A DNA stretch of 62,000 nucleotides from Zygnema cylindricum (GCA_037447655.1 JBBHKE010002507.1:1-62000), one strand, 5' to 3'. Shown: positions 45,748-58,062, counted from the stretch's first letter. Notes: generated by a model not told the origin, from the letters alone. Numbers and translations: made by a program.

Positions 45748-48700
45748 CTATGAAACCAATTCAGAGCTTGAGGCAGTCACATGAATGTCCTCCATGGAAG
45801 CAAAATAAGAATGAATGTCCGATTGCAACCAACTCCGATAATCTTCAAGAAGGTGTTCGAGAAAAAGGGGAACAAGCCTTTCCAACATCGCCTGCAAGAC
45901 ACTGCATACAGATGTCCGTTCACCAATCAGGACAGGTTTTCGATGACATACCATACCATACTATGCCATATTCATCGAAGTCGTTACATACAAAACCATA
46001 CCGTACAGTGCTATACCATAGTCATCGCATTCTTTACATGCCGTATTGTACCGTACCATACCATACCATACCATACCATTAACATACCATATACCATACC
46101 TCACCATAGTCATCACATTCGCTACAAAAATATTTGCATCCAGAGGATATTCACCGAATGCAAAACCTCCATCAATTTCCACATTCGACAGTGCCATAGA
46201 GTCACAAATTTAAGGTTAAAGTCGACAGAAAAAGAAATAGAAATGGACAGCTGTATAAACAATCCATTCATTTCATAGATCAATTCCTCGAGATATTTGA
46301 ATATCATGCAATCTAACTTAGTACTTTTTACTTATAAATATGATACATCATTTTACTAAGCAAATCAGATAGCTAGGAAGGAAGCCAATACTATCAAAAT
46401 CTGCAACAAAATATTATTATTTATACATACATATGTGTATATATATACTTGATCACATCTACTATGCATGACTATTTCAACCTGAGGTTTATGTATATAT
46501 GACTAAACAAAATATACTACCATTAGTGTGAATGTACAACAGTTTTATACATGGTCATAGACCTTCACTTCATGTTTTGGAGAAACATATATGTTAGGGA
46601 TTTCCTGCTCACCTGCTGCCAGGCCCCTCCACTGCAGATAGAGGTAGAAGAGTGAAGGGCAAAGTGAAGATCTGCAAAGGGAGGACAAAAGTACAACTCA
46701 TTCACATAAGAAGACTTTGCAGTCAATAATGTATGAAATTCTGCATAAGACAAAACGGTCTCATTTACCTAAAGGTTGTGAAAAACATTGACTTCGACCA
46801 CTTTTGAAACTTTTTCAGAGTTCTTTGGGGTTCTTAACTCACCTCAAAAGTCACGTGCATGTCAACGACTGACTGGAGGACTGTCACTTCGCCTGGGTTA
46901 TTGCTCCAGGTTAAATGGTTCTTCATACTAGCTTCACCCACCAGGTCCCAACATAGTACACTGCCCATCGCTATAAGAGTCAATCACTTTAATTCGAGTG
47001 GTCTTTTCTTGACCCAAAAGAATAAATTAGTGTTAACAAGACTCTTTAGTTAAGTGCCCATAATGAGCCACGTGGCAAACGTCATTTAGTGCAGTTAATT
47101 CTAATGAAGTGTATACGTTAATAATTCATTAACTCTAAAAACAATGGGCTAGATACCCCATGAGGAACCTGCCATCTACACCATCATGTGATCGAAGTTT
47201 TTGAAAAATTCCTTTTCTCCTTAAAAGATTTATCAACTCAATTTACTAAAATAAATTCTCAATGCAGAAATATAAACGGTTTTCACATTGGAAGATAGCT
47301 GCACTGAATTCATTACTTGCCGTTGCTACCACAGAATTTTTTTTAACGTGTTTGAGACTTCTAGAAAGGTGTAGGTGGAGACTGTTTATATTGAACAGCT
47401 ACCAGCCAGTAACATGCCGTTTTTGCATTTCCTTTAAGACCCTCATGAAGTGTTTCAGAAACAGCAATTACCTGTAAAACGAGGACTCTGTGTCCCAAGA
47501 GGCCCTGAACCCTCAAACTGCATAATGGCCACAGACCACAAGGGCTAAATTGATTAATAACTACTGAAGTTAATTAATAAACAACAAAGGAAATCTAAGC
47601 ATTACAGTTACATGTAGAGTATCAACGAGGGAGGAAAACCAAAGCAAGAAATGAGACTATTTAGTAAGCTAGTGTGTCACAGCTAAGAACAGCATTAAGG
47701 CTGAATGAGGAGCTTGGCGTAAATGCATTTTTTATAAGGCTATAAACTCAACATTCAAATTGAATGCCGTCTTTGAGATATACCTTATTATTCTGAAAGA
47801 AAAACACACAGATATTTCTCCTGATTGGATGCAGTACAAGTGAAACATCAATATTCCACAACAATTTCAATGAAAACTCTTTCTTGATGCCACACAGAAC
47901 TTTTTTCCTTTATAAACACCAAACAAAGCTCTATTGATAGCATAGGTGCAGAGTGTTCAAATGACCACAAAACTGGCTGGTAAGCTCAAATCGAAAATCT
48001 TTGCTTCAAGTTCGAAAACATCAAACTGGAAACAGATGCTTAGAGACTATCAACAGCAACAAATTGTATGTTTTATGGGTATGAATAGACAAGTTAACGG
48101 AGGATTACACTGTATGAAGCAATAGTGAGCATACCTTGCAAGAGAGCAGCTCCACCACACATTCCTCCATGTCACAAACTACTCGAAGGTCGGCCACAGG
48201 AACTATGCGAAAGTTGAGCCATTCCAAACTCGGCAAATAACATCTGTAATAAAAACCATCCATGATAAGAGATGGACACTGGAACCACAAGGTCTCTTCA
48301 TTGAACTCTATCACTGCTACACGGATTATGGGAAGTTGATTTCATTAACTACGACTCACGCCACCTTCGAAAATAATGTTGGATTACCCAGTTCAAGTCA
48401 GATGGAGCTAAACAATTTGAAATCAAAAGAAAATTTTCCTCTTGAGTCTGAGCAGAAGCCAGCAGTCATTCAATCACTTTTAGTAGCAAATACACAATGA
48501 ATGATTCTGGGAAAGACTGTCATTAAGGCAACAAACAGAACTCAAGCTCAACAAAAACGGCACAAACTTTTCTGTTTTGACAACATTAACAGGCCATGAA
48601 ACAGAACAAGCTCACCTAAACGTGTTTGAATCAAGCTCCTCCATCTGCCCAATAGACCTCACCACTCTGACACTTAATAGTTAGTCAAAAGCACAAAAAA

Positions 48701-50883
48701 TCTTCCTCTCCCGTTGATATATCTGCTCCGCCTCTACTACCGTGTCTACCTTCTGGAGACTAAAGGACAACAACAAAGCCAGTGACATTACAGAAAGCCT
48801 TGGTGTTCAGTGCACATCAAGTGCTGAAGTGCCCAACTCAAACTTATGACATCATCGTATGAAATAATCTTGACCAGAAGAACATTATCTCAAGAACATG
48901 TCATGCATTTATTTATTTTTGCCAAAAGTTGTTTCATATGTATGCAAAAGAGCGACCACGTGGGGAAAAGTCTTGCTTGAATGTACTCAATCCACTTTTA
49001 AGAATTTTGTGGCAAGATGAAAAGAATTTTTCTCCCATACCTTTTGCAATGTCTTTGTGTTCAGCATAGACTGTCTCCCAGCTGGCGATTGCAGGAATGT
49101 TGTTATTTTCCGAGGGACGTCTAATTTGTCGTCTAACAATGGGACACTAATTGAGCCTGTTTTTTTAGCACGAAGATTTGCAACACGATTTAGCTCCGAA
49201 CGTGTATGGATATGTAAGGGCCTGCAGACAGTTGACGGCTAAAATTAACCCCAACGAGACAAAAAACAGATTGATAAACATCCTAAAGATAGGCAAGCAG
49301 TGACTCTAAGTTTTAGTCCGGGAGTATATTTATTCTTGTGTCTCTTGAAACCTTGTGTCTATTATGCTTTATAGAAACCATAAGGGAAGGGACTCATAGA
49401 AAGCACACAAAAAGTCTTACAGCATTCGTAATTGCATATACTTACCCAGTTTCAGGCTCTCAACATGAGGGATCAAGGAGCTAGACGCTTAACTTATTTA
49501 AAGAGTATTGTTGAAGACAAACTGAAAGCGGCAAAATAATGCTTAACAGAAAGTCCCTCTGCAGAATGATAGTTGGTCTCAACTTCAAAAACTCCCTAAT
49601 AATTCTATACGTGACCATTACAGCAAATATTAACAGGGTTCTCCACAGTTGGTCCTATAGATGTCAGTGCATTTTAATGGGCAAACATTATTGTGAACAA
49701 ATACACTTTGCATGAAATTTAGATAACTGTTCGCCGCTGAGGAATATGCAGACAATTAAGAGGACTCCAACATCCCAAAAACAAAGTTCAGTTGAAAAAC
49801 TATTTTCTTTATCCAGTCAAACAACAAAACAGCCATGGACGACTCTTACTGAATTCCCCTGGACCAAATACGTAAGCAACTGGATGCCACGTCTAGCATA
49901 TTTCAGGAGGCGTAAACAGCAAATAAAACGGTTGACATTTTGTTCAAGAGGGTAATAGCAGAAAAGAATCACATACATTAGTTGGCTACATTGGTACCTG
50001 ACAGCTACATTGCCCATCGTTGTTAGAATTAATAACTACAATTCGAGTGAGTGTTTTTTTTACCCAAAATCATAAACTAGTATTAATAACACTATTCAGT
50101 TAAGTGGCCTACAATGATCGATGTAGCAGAACATAATTTAGAGTCAATAATTCTAATATGATGTGAAGGTTAATAATTCACTCTAATAGCGACGGTTATT
50201 CTCTTCCCTTCCCTTGGAATCAACATTCACATTCGTTCATTCAACGTACATTCTTGCCTTCCCCTTTGAGTTTTTTGCTGACAGCTGTCTTGCTCCAGAA
50301 TATTCGGAAAACCGTTGGGACAATCTTCGGAGACGAGAACACCTCTGTCAAGGTAGAGTGAAACAAAATGCTTCAGTGCACACAAATTTAAGTGCCTCGC
50401 CCATTTAAACAAACAAAGGTCCAATACACTTCAACAAATTTCATAATGAAGGATATCAATACACTGGTTATGACGCATCAGTCAATGAAAAACACATAAT
50501 TTGCAGGAAACATTTTGAAAAACATCAGTAGGGGGTCAATTGCTCAAAATTTACAGGATAAGAATAAGTTTACTTGGCCTAATTCTGCAGAAAAGGTACA
50601 GAGTTAATTGCCCAAGGCCTACAGGAAAAGTGCAGGGTAAATTGCCCAAAATCCACAGGAAAAATTACAGACCTAATTGGCTAAAATGCAGAAGAGGAGA
50701 ACACGCTTAATTGCCGTAAATCTACAGGAAAAGCACATGCTTAATTGGCTAAAATATACTGGAATGGTACAGGATTGATTGACCTAAAACTACAGGATGC
50801 CATACCACGTGGCTCAAGCAAAGTGCTGCAGGCGGCCCCCAGACATTCGGTGACGACAATGTGTGTGCCCAATGGGAAGCCAT
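45748..50883 (-). CDS. Plastid-type DUF1997 protein, 9 exons, 279 aa
   Basis: Exons in transcript order: 50883-50806, 50344-50250, 49221-49041, 48644-48616, 48243-48135, 47517-47472, 46931-46843, 46671-46613 and 45901-45748, 840 nt in one frame with GT-AG introns. The ATG is preceded in frame by a TGA three codons upstream, which fixes the start. Residues 1-60 (MASHWAHTLSSPN..., then a run rich in Arg, Ser and Leu) have the composition of a chloroplast transit peptide. The DUF1997 domain covers about 85-265. Its marks are FRCYLPSLEWLNFRIVP, CVVELLSCKFEGSG, FTASMKNHLTW, FTLPFTLLPLSAVEGPG and VLQAMLERLVPLFLEHLLED. DUF1997 proteins occur in cyanobacteria, algae and plants; their function is unknown. 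Exons 4 (29 nt) and 6 (46 nt) are very short. Exons 1-2 rest on frame, splice sites and composition, so they are less certain than the rest. Confidence 0.85.
45947..46130. repeat. ACCAT-rich degenerate repeat in DUF1997 intron 8
   Basis: Many CCATA and ACCAT pentamers are interspersed with three degenerate copies of a TAGTCATCGCATTCTTTACA-like segment. It lies in the last intron (45902-46612), close to the final exon. Non-coding. Confidence 0.7.
46957..47151. mobile_element. MITE in DUF1997 intron 6, 25 bp from the exon 7 acceptor
   Basis: TA-flanked, with ends CACTGCCCATCGCTATAAG and CTCTAAAAACAATGGGC. It is a relative of 1850-2040 and 50006-50198. In transcript order its end lies about 25 nt before the acceptor AG of exon 7, so it may provide the branch point region. 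Confidence 0.75.
50006..50198. mobile_element. MITE in DUF1997 intron 2
   Basis: TA at the left, then CATTGCCCATCGTTGTTAG; the right end CTCTAATAGCGACGG is diverged. The interior includes ATTCGAGTGAGTG and TTAATAACACTATTCAGTTA, shared with 46957-47151. It begins about 50 nt after the exon 2 donor. Confidence 0.65.
50530..50800. repeat. 34-bp minisatellite in DUF1997 intron 1
   Basis: About eight diverged units with a period near 34 bp, each close to ATTGCCCAAAATCTACAGG followed by AAAAGTACAGG. It fills over half of the 461-bp first intron (50345-50805) and runs almost to the exon 1 donor. Confidence 0.85.
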
Positions 50884-51329
50884 TCTGGTTCAACCGTCCG
50901 AGTAAGAAGAGGGAGTGCTGAGTGGCTACGAGCAGAGAGCAATGTTCTTTCTCCTCCACTTTGCCTCTTGGAGTCGTACGGTACAGTAACATACTGAAAA
51001 TAAAATCATTTAAAATGAAGTAAATGATGTGAGGGAGCGTGGTTAATATTTCGACGATAAATGTATCGCTAATCCAACATCTTTGTTGCAAATCCTGTAC
51101 GAAAAATCGTGAATCTAGCGACCAGCATATTTCTTGCTATGCATCTGCGAGGTTCGGAAAACTTACGGATATCGCATTTTATGGGATTTCGTACTACCTT
51201 ACTTAAGGCCACACTAAAAAAGTAAAGATTCAAGTTTCACCGCACTGAATTTCCTCCTTCGAAAGCTGTACCAGAGTGTGGTAACTGATAAACATTTTGT
51301 CATTTTCTGTCAAAAGCGACGGTCTCTAA
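50884..51329. promoter_or_regulatory. 5' flank of the DUF1997 gene
   Basis: The stretch between the start codon and the MITE array should hold the promoter and 5' UTR. No TATA box was assigned with confidence. Confidence 0.3.
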
Positions 51330-52098
51330 GGGTGCGTCTCTGTGTGCTTAAGTAAGGGTTTTTTTCTGTCGTTTTCCTGTAAAACTTAGAGCCGTACCGC
51401 GTAAGTTTCATTCGTACAATAAAATAGAAAAAAAGAGAAGTACATTTTGCGTCATCATCGAATTTAAAATGTACTACATGTTGTCGTCTTGTGTTTTTTG
51501 ACCCACTTCGACGACAAAAAACGTCATCTTCAACCTTATCTTTAAAATACAGGGCCGATGTGTTTTAAAATTAGGGATTTTCTATAAACAAATAGGAACA
51601 CGTATTCTCGCACGTGTAATGTTTTGTTCAAAAACTTCAAACGATTTCAAGCGACGTGGAAGTGTACACGATTCGCTATGTTTTGTCCGTTTTTGTCTAA
51701 TACGACAAAGAGAAGTACACAGTTTGTTTTGTTACCGGATTTTTTTTTTGCAGGGGTCTCTAAGGTTCCTATGCCATTTCACGTCGAGCCGACAATAGAC
51801 GCAAAGGCAAAACGCATCTTCTTCAACCGTGAAACGGCACAGGCTGGAGGGCGGTAGGTCTACAATGTCACGAAAGTCACGCGACGTCACAAGCAGTTAC
51901 GAAAAATAACGTGCGTCATCATAGATTGTAGACGTTGACAGCCGTCACGGGCTTTGTCGACGTATACAATCGTCACGCCCTTAAGTGACAATTTCGTTTG
52001 GTACACATAGGGACACCCGGAATCCGGGTCCGCCGGATCTGCGCTAAAAAACAAAAAAAAATCTTTAAGTTTGAAGTACATAGAGACGCACCGCACCC
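51330..52098. mobile_element. PIF/Harbinger-like MITE, array copy A
   Basis: It starts GGGTGCGTCTCTGTGTG after TAA (51327-51329) and ends GAGACGCACCGCACCC before TAA (52099-52101). The inverted ends and 3-bp TAA flank match PIF/Harbinger insertion, which targets TWA. About 769 bp. Short internal frames are not conserved between copies and are not transposase. Confidence 0.85.
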
Positions 52099-52101
52099 TA
52101 A

Positions 52102-52869
52102 GGGTGTGTCTCCATGTATCTAAGTAAGGGTTTTTTTTGTCGTTTTCCTCTAAAACTTAGCGCCGTACTGCCTAAGTTCCGACCGTACGAAGAAATAGCA
52201 AATTTGTAGAGTACAATTTGCGTCATCCTCGATCTTAGGATGTACGAAAATCTGTCGTCTTGTGTTTTTCGACCCACTTCGACGACAAAAAACGTCATCT
52301 TCAACCTTATGTTTAAAACACGTGCGCGATGTATTTTAAGATTAGGGATTTTCTATAAACAAATAGGAACATATATTCGCACGTGCCGTAAATTTCCAAA
52401 CAATTTCAAGCGACGTGGAAATGTACACGATTCGCTATGTTTTGTCCGTTTTTATTTAATACGACAAAGAGAAGTACACAGTTTGTTTTGTTTTGTCTGT
52501 TTCCATCCGGTACACATTTTTTTTTTGCAGGGGTCTCAAGGTTCTGATGCCATTTCACGTCTACTCAACAATAGACGCAAAGGCAAAGCGTATCTCCTTC
52601 AACCGTCAAACGACACAGGCTGGAGGGCGGTAGGAGTACAATGTCATGAAAAGCCACGCGACGTCACAAGCAGTTACGGAAAATAACGTGTGTCATCACA
52701 GATTGTAGACGGTGACAGCCGTCACGGGCATTGTCAGCGTATACAATCGTCACACCCTTAAGTAACAATTTCGGTTTTACACATAGAGACACTTGAAATC
52801 CGGGTCCGCCGAATCTGCGCTAAAAAACAAAGTAATTCCTCTAAGTTACACATACATGGAGACACACCC
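52102..52869. mobile_element. PIF/Harbinger-like MITE, array copy B
   Basis: Same orientation as copy A, starting GGGTGTGTCTCCATGT and ending ACATGGAGACACACCC. It shares TAA with copy A on the left and with copy C on the right (52870-52872). The interior follows copy A almost base for base in long stretches such as TTTTCGACCCACTTCGACGA. Confidence 0.88.
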
Positions 52870-52872
52870 TAA

Positions 52873-53654
52873 GGGTGCGTCTCCATGTTCTTGAAACTTA
52901 GAGAATTTACTTTGTTTTTTATCGCAGATCCGGCGGACACGGATTTCAAGTGTCCCTATGTGTACCAAACAAAGTTGTCACTTAATGGCGTGACGATTGT
53001 AAACGTCGACAATGCCCGAGACGGCTGTCGACAGTGTACAATCTGTGATGACGCACGTTATTTTTTTGTAACTGCTTGTGACGTCGCATGACTTTTCGTG
53101 ACATTGTAGACGTACCGCCATCCAGCGTGTGCCGTTTCACAGTTGAAGAAGATGCAATTTGCCTTTGCGTCTCTTGTCCGCTCGACGTGAAATGGCATCG
53201 GATCTTGAGACCCCTGGCGAAATAAAATCCGTACCAGGTGCAAACGGACAAAACTAAACAAATTGTGTACTTTACTTTGTCGTACTTGAATGGAAACGGA
53301 CAAAACATAGCGGATCGTGCACTTTTCGTCGTCGCTTGAATTCTTTTGAAATTTCTTGAAAATTTCGTACACGTGCGACTACGTGTTTATATTTGTTTTT
53401 CGAAAATTCTTTGTTTTAAAACACATCTTGCCTGTGTTTTAAAGAAAAGTTTGAAGATGACGTTTTTTGGCGTGGCCGTGGGTCGAATAACACAAAACGA
53501 CAACATGTAGTACATTTTAAATTCGATGATGACGCAAAATATACTTCTCATTTTCTCTATTTTTTTGTAGGGTTAAACCTTACACGGTACAGCTCTAAGT
53601 TTTACAGGGAAACGACAGAAAAAAACCCTTACTTAGGCACATGGAGACGCACCC
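52873..53654. mobile_element. PIF/Harbinger-like MITE, array copy C (reverse)
   Basis: Inverted relative to copies A, B and D: it starts GGGTGCGTCTCCATGT with the interior in reverse order and ends ACATGGAGACGCACCC. TAA (53655-53657) separates it from copy D. Confidence 0.88.
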
Positions 53655-53657
53655 TAA

Positions 53658-54395
53658 GCGTCCGTCTCAATGTGCCAAAATAAGGGTTTTTTTCTGTCGT
53701 TTTCCTGTAAAACTTAGAGCCGTACCGCGTAAGTTTCAACCGTGCAAAAAAATATAAAAAAGGAAAAGTACATTTTGCGTCATCATCGAATTTAGGATGT
53801 ACTACATGTTGTCGTATTGTGTTCTTCGACCCACGGCCACGCCAAAAAAAGTCATTTTCAAACTTTTCTTTAAAAAACAGGGACGATGTGTTTTAAAACA
53901 AAGTATTTTCGAAAAACAAATAGGAACACGTATTCGCAAATGTAAAGTTTTTTCAAACGAATTCAAGCGACGGCGAAAGGTACACTATTCTTTATATTTT
54001 GTCTGTTTGCGTTCAGGTAAGACGAGGCAAAGTACACAAATTTGTTTGATTTTGTCTGTTTGCGCCTGGTACGGGGTCTCAAGATTCCGATGCCATTTCA
54101 CCTCGAGGGGACGAGCGACGCAAAGGCGAAGTGCATCTTCTTCAACCGTGAAACGACACAGGCTGGATGGCGGTACGTCTACAATGTCACGAAAAGTCAT
54201 GCAACGTCAAAAGCAGCTAAAAAAAATAACGTGCCTCATCAAAGATTGTAGACGTTGACAACCGTCACGGGCATTGTCAACGTATACAATCGTCACACCC
54301 TTAACTAACTATTTCGTTGTTACACATAGGGACACTTGAAATCCGGGTCCGCCGGATCTGAATTCTCTAAGTTTGAAGTACATAGAGACGCACCC
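53658..54395. mobile_element. PIF/Harbinger-like MITE, array copy D
   Basis: Starts GCGTCCGTCTCAATGTG (first bases changed from GGGTGCGTCTCC) and ends TACATAGAGACGCACCC, followed by TAA (54396-54398). About 738 bp, same orientation as A and B. Confidence 0.85.
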
Positions 54396-54398
54396 TAA

Positions 54399-55200
54399 GG
54401 GCACTTTCACATGTAACCGAAACTTTACTCTTGTAACTTTGTTTTTAGCGAAGATTCTCCGTAATACTTTCAGAGCCTTCGTATGTAAAGAAATGAAGTC
54501 GTTACTTTAGATTGTGACGGATGTAGACGCAAGTGTAATTTGTGACGGTTGTAGACGACAACAAAACTCGCGACAATTGATGACGTTTACAAAATAGCGA
54601 CTGTTGTAGACGTCTCGCTACTTGTGACATTGTAAATGTTTAGGGTTTGTGACATTTTGACATCACGCTCAAATTATGACAGCGTCGACGTCAAAAATTC
54701 TAAAATTTCCGCCATGGTTTCCCGAATTTGTTTTTTAGTATTTTATCACTCTACTTGCCATCTATTATGCCCAAACATAGAAAAAAAAAATTGTTTTTAG
54801 AGATCTTTCATTATATACCATTATTGAAGTTTTTCATTGCAAGAATTGTGAGATAGATGCGGTAGTGGGAGCAGGAGAGAGAGAGGCGCTTTCATGGACT
54901 TCGCTTTTGCGAAATGGCATCCGTTGGTCGAGACCCCTTCCACGGCCCTCGTACGGAAAAAAGCGCGCGGAAAAAACTCACACACTCTGGAAACGTGCAG
55001 TGGGTTTATTTTTTGGTACGACGGGCATAAAAATTGTCAAAAACTTTCGACACGTGCGACAGCATCTGTCTATTCGCTGACATCATGTGACTATATTTAA
55101 AATCACCTCGCGAGGTGATTTTATATAAAGTTTGAAGATGAGCTGGAGGGACGCGAAATTAGGTCGAATCGCACTAAACGACAAACTACATCGTGTTAAA
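54399..55200. mobile_element. Diverged fifth MITE of the array, cut by the retroelement
   Basis: Begins GGGCACTTTCACATGTAAC right after TAA. Its later part corresponds to copy C, with AAATGGCATCCGTTGGTCGAGACCCC near 54910 and AAGTTTGAAGATGAG near 55130. A 24-bp palindrome centred on CACCTCGCGAGGTG lies at about 55099-55122. The right end is missing: the copia-type element starts at 55201. Confidence 0.65.
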
Positions 55201-55423
55201 TGTAGAAATTAATGGTCTTTTTAAAGTATTTTCTAGGTCTGAATAGAAATAAGAAGGAAGCCAAGGCAGTCTATCTCTAACTTCTCTCTCCAACTTCTCA
55301 AACTTGTCGCTGTCACTGAGAAATTGGAGAAGGAGCTAGAGCCATGGCTACCTAGGCTATCCAGAGGTTTACGGGAAATATATTTTAGTTAGGGGTTTAA
55401 TTTACAAAAAGATATGTACCGAC

Positions 55424-55492
55424 GACAGGATTTGATCCTGGTACTTGACAGCCGGTAGACAGCCAGTAGCCGGTAGCCTTAGTCGTTAAGTC
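55424..55492 (-). other. tRNA-like segment in the left arm
   Basis: On the minus strand, CTTAACGACTAAG resembles a D-arm with A box, and CCAGGATCAAATCCTG forms a T-arm-like stem and loop with a B-box-like core. The spacing is near that of a tRNA. The acceptor stem is not convincing, so this is a tRNA-derived remnant and not a functional tRNA gene. Confidence 0.45.
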
Positions 55493-56238
55493 TAGGAGTA
55501 GTGTTATGTAATATATGGTTTGATAATTACTTAAACATTTATACGTAGGATAGTTCATTTAACTGTAACTGTTTACGGGAGACATAGATCCAGTAGATGT
55601 AAAAGTACGGATTCCGATACGAGTACGAAACCAATACCGCGCATTTATTCCTTTAGTGAAACGAATACCGCGCATGCATTTATTACTGCTACGATTAAAT
55701 GTGAATTTAATCAGACGGCCGGAATTAACGTCGAGATGGCGGAAGAGGATTTTCAGCGGTTTGTGGTCATCGCCACATCGGATGACACGTGGCGGAATGA
55801 CATTGGATCGCGGCATCTCCGAAGATTAAGGGAGCGAATCCAAACATACCATGTGTAGACATTTAGGCCATGTCGTACAATGTTCGTACAGAAAGTCAAC
55901 CGGCAGCTGTACTTTTGTGTACAAAACTGAAATCTGATTGGCTCCGTACATCAGTAGATAGAGTCTGTGAGAGAGATAGGACTTAGAAAAATTAGAAGAT
56001 AGGACCCTCTCTCCTAGAGAGCTTCTGTACAAAAGGTCAATTTTGACCCTCCATAACTTACTGCTCAGGGGAGCAAATTCAGAGATTCTTTTTGCTATCG
56101 ACTCAAGGGAGTCTTGTCTTCACAAGGGTGAAGTTGGTCAGAGTTTTTGTCTGTCAGGGTGGCAGTTATTTTTGCTGAAACACAAAGGGGTCAGGGTTAT
56201 CCTAGAGGCTTCTTGGAAGCTGTCCACTCTGAGGACTT

Positions 56239-57345
56239 ATGGAGGTCTCAGAGTTTCAGGTTATGGGCCCACCCTCTAGGGTACCAATCTTTAATGGAAC
56301 TGGCTTCATATACTGGGAAAGTATGATGATAGGAGCTCTATGCGAAAAAAGGTTTTGGGGGATAGTGAGTGGACGGTAGGGGCGTCGATCAAGTCTTGGA
56401 ATTCCTCTAGGGTTTCGAGGAAGCAGATTCACCAGAAAAGAGGATCCACCTTCAACGGAGGAAATAAAGAAGGAGAGGTGATGGACAAAGGAAAGGAGAA
56501 GGAGGCGACCACACCAATAACAACTGGTTCGGCATTCATGTCACCTATTCCGAGGAACAAGGAGAATGATACTGAAACCTGGGACTTCAACAATATGGCG
56601 ACAAAGCACTTCATCCTACGCCATCTCACTCAAGGACTTGCATGTCCTCATTTGCAGGTAGAAAGGGCATTCGATCTTTGGATGGCTCTCATAGAGATGT
56701 ACCGAAATGGTACGATTCAGCAACAACAGTTGGCTGATCAGAAAGTTAAGGAGTATGTATACAAAGGGGGGAAGATGTTGGATTTTTGCAATGAGCTTGC
56801 TACACTCTTCATGGAGCTAGAGAGTGCGGGAAAAGATTTTAGTGAAAAAGAAAAGGTTAACTGTTTACTGATGAAGTTACCCGATGAGTTCGAGAACATA
56901 GTCAACCGTGTGCAGGACTTCCCGGACCCAAGGTGGATATGGAACTCAGTGGTAGGGATGATTCTCGTTCGGGAGAATACGATTGAGATCCGATTAGGAG
57001 GAAAGAGTGGCCAAGCCTTGGCAACTGCGACCGATTGGAGGAACAAGGATTCCCGGAAACCGGTCGAGAAACTATGGGGGAAGGGAGCAGAAAAATCAGA
57101 CCGACGAGTTCGGACCAAGGGCTCCCAAAGGTTTATGTCATTTTTGTAAGAAACCTAGGCACTATATGGCAGAGTGCACTAAGCTAACCGAGCTTCGGTT
57201 AAAAGAGGGGCAGACCGGTGGTACCCCAAGAGGAAAGAAAAAGGCCCTTGTGACAGAAGTAAATGAGGCGGAATACGAGGACGAGGACGATGAGCTCCTT
57301 TTGGATGAGGAGTTGGAGGCGAAAAGCGAGGTCGAAAAACCATGA
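56239..57345 (+). pseudogene. Copia gag with CCHC zinc knuckle, frameshifted
   Basis: The probable start ATG (56239) reads through FNGTGFIYWESMMIGALC, the usual copia gag N-terminus, until TAG at 56377. The frame then shifts to the open stretch 56340-57149, with MATKHFILRHLTQGL, FDLWMALIEMY and VNCLLMKLPDEFENIV, a UBN2-like capsid region. A second shift enters 57007-57345, with the CX2CX4HX4C knuckle CHFCKKPRHYMAEC and an acidic tail. Two frame breaks make it inactive. Protease and later domains are absent. Confidence 0.85.
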
Positions 57346-58062
57346 AGGTGCAACTCTGAGACCTCTATAGGTACTCAGAGTAGGCAGCTTGCTAGAAGCC
57401 TCTAGGATAACCTCAGTTCTTTAAGCTTTGTCTGAATATTGCTGACACCTTGACAGAATACAGACTGACCAGATTGCACCCCTTGGAAGGGCTGACTCCC
57501 CTGCGTCTGCCACAAAAAGAATCCTTGAATTTGCTCCCCTGAGCAGTTAATTATCAATGGTCAAAGATGACCCTTTTATACAAAAGCTCTCTGAGAGAGA
57601 GGCGGCTACCTCTAATTTTCTAAGTCCTAAACCCCTCTCTAAACCCTCTCCTACTGATGTACGGAACCAATCAATTGAGTGTACAGTACAAAAAGGTACT
57701 TGGTCCGAAGTACTTTCTGTACGGCCATTGTACGATATGGCCAGAAAGACGACGCCTGCCATATCCGGGTTCGCCATAATATGTCCCGGAGATGCCGTCA
57801 TCCAATGTCATGCTGCCACGTGTCACCCGTTGTGGTTATGACCGAAAAACGCCAAATCAACCATTCCGCGATGCCGGTTTTTTTCTCCGTCGTTAGATTA
57901 ATGTCGGCCTTAATTTATAGCCGTTAAAAATACAAGTAGTACATTTCCGGTGTAATTCTATTTTAACTGTGTCTGTGTGATTGTGATCCGTTTGTCAGTA
58001 AATAGAACTTCTCTTTTTCGTCATCTTTAAGTAGTTATCGTACCCTATATACTTCAGCACTG

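Noticed and set aside
48105-48314. Extending DUF1997 exon 5 upstream to a start at about 48314
   Set aside because: The upstream part would need a poor donor and does not keep phase with exon 3. The exon at 48616-48644 gives a good donor and acceptor, the right phase and the family motif before FRCYLP.
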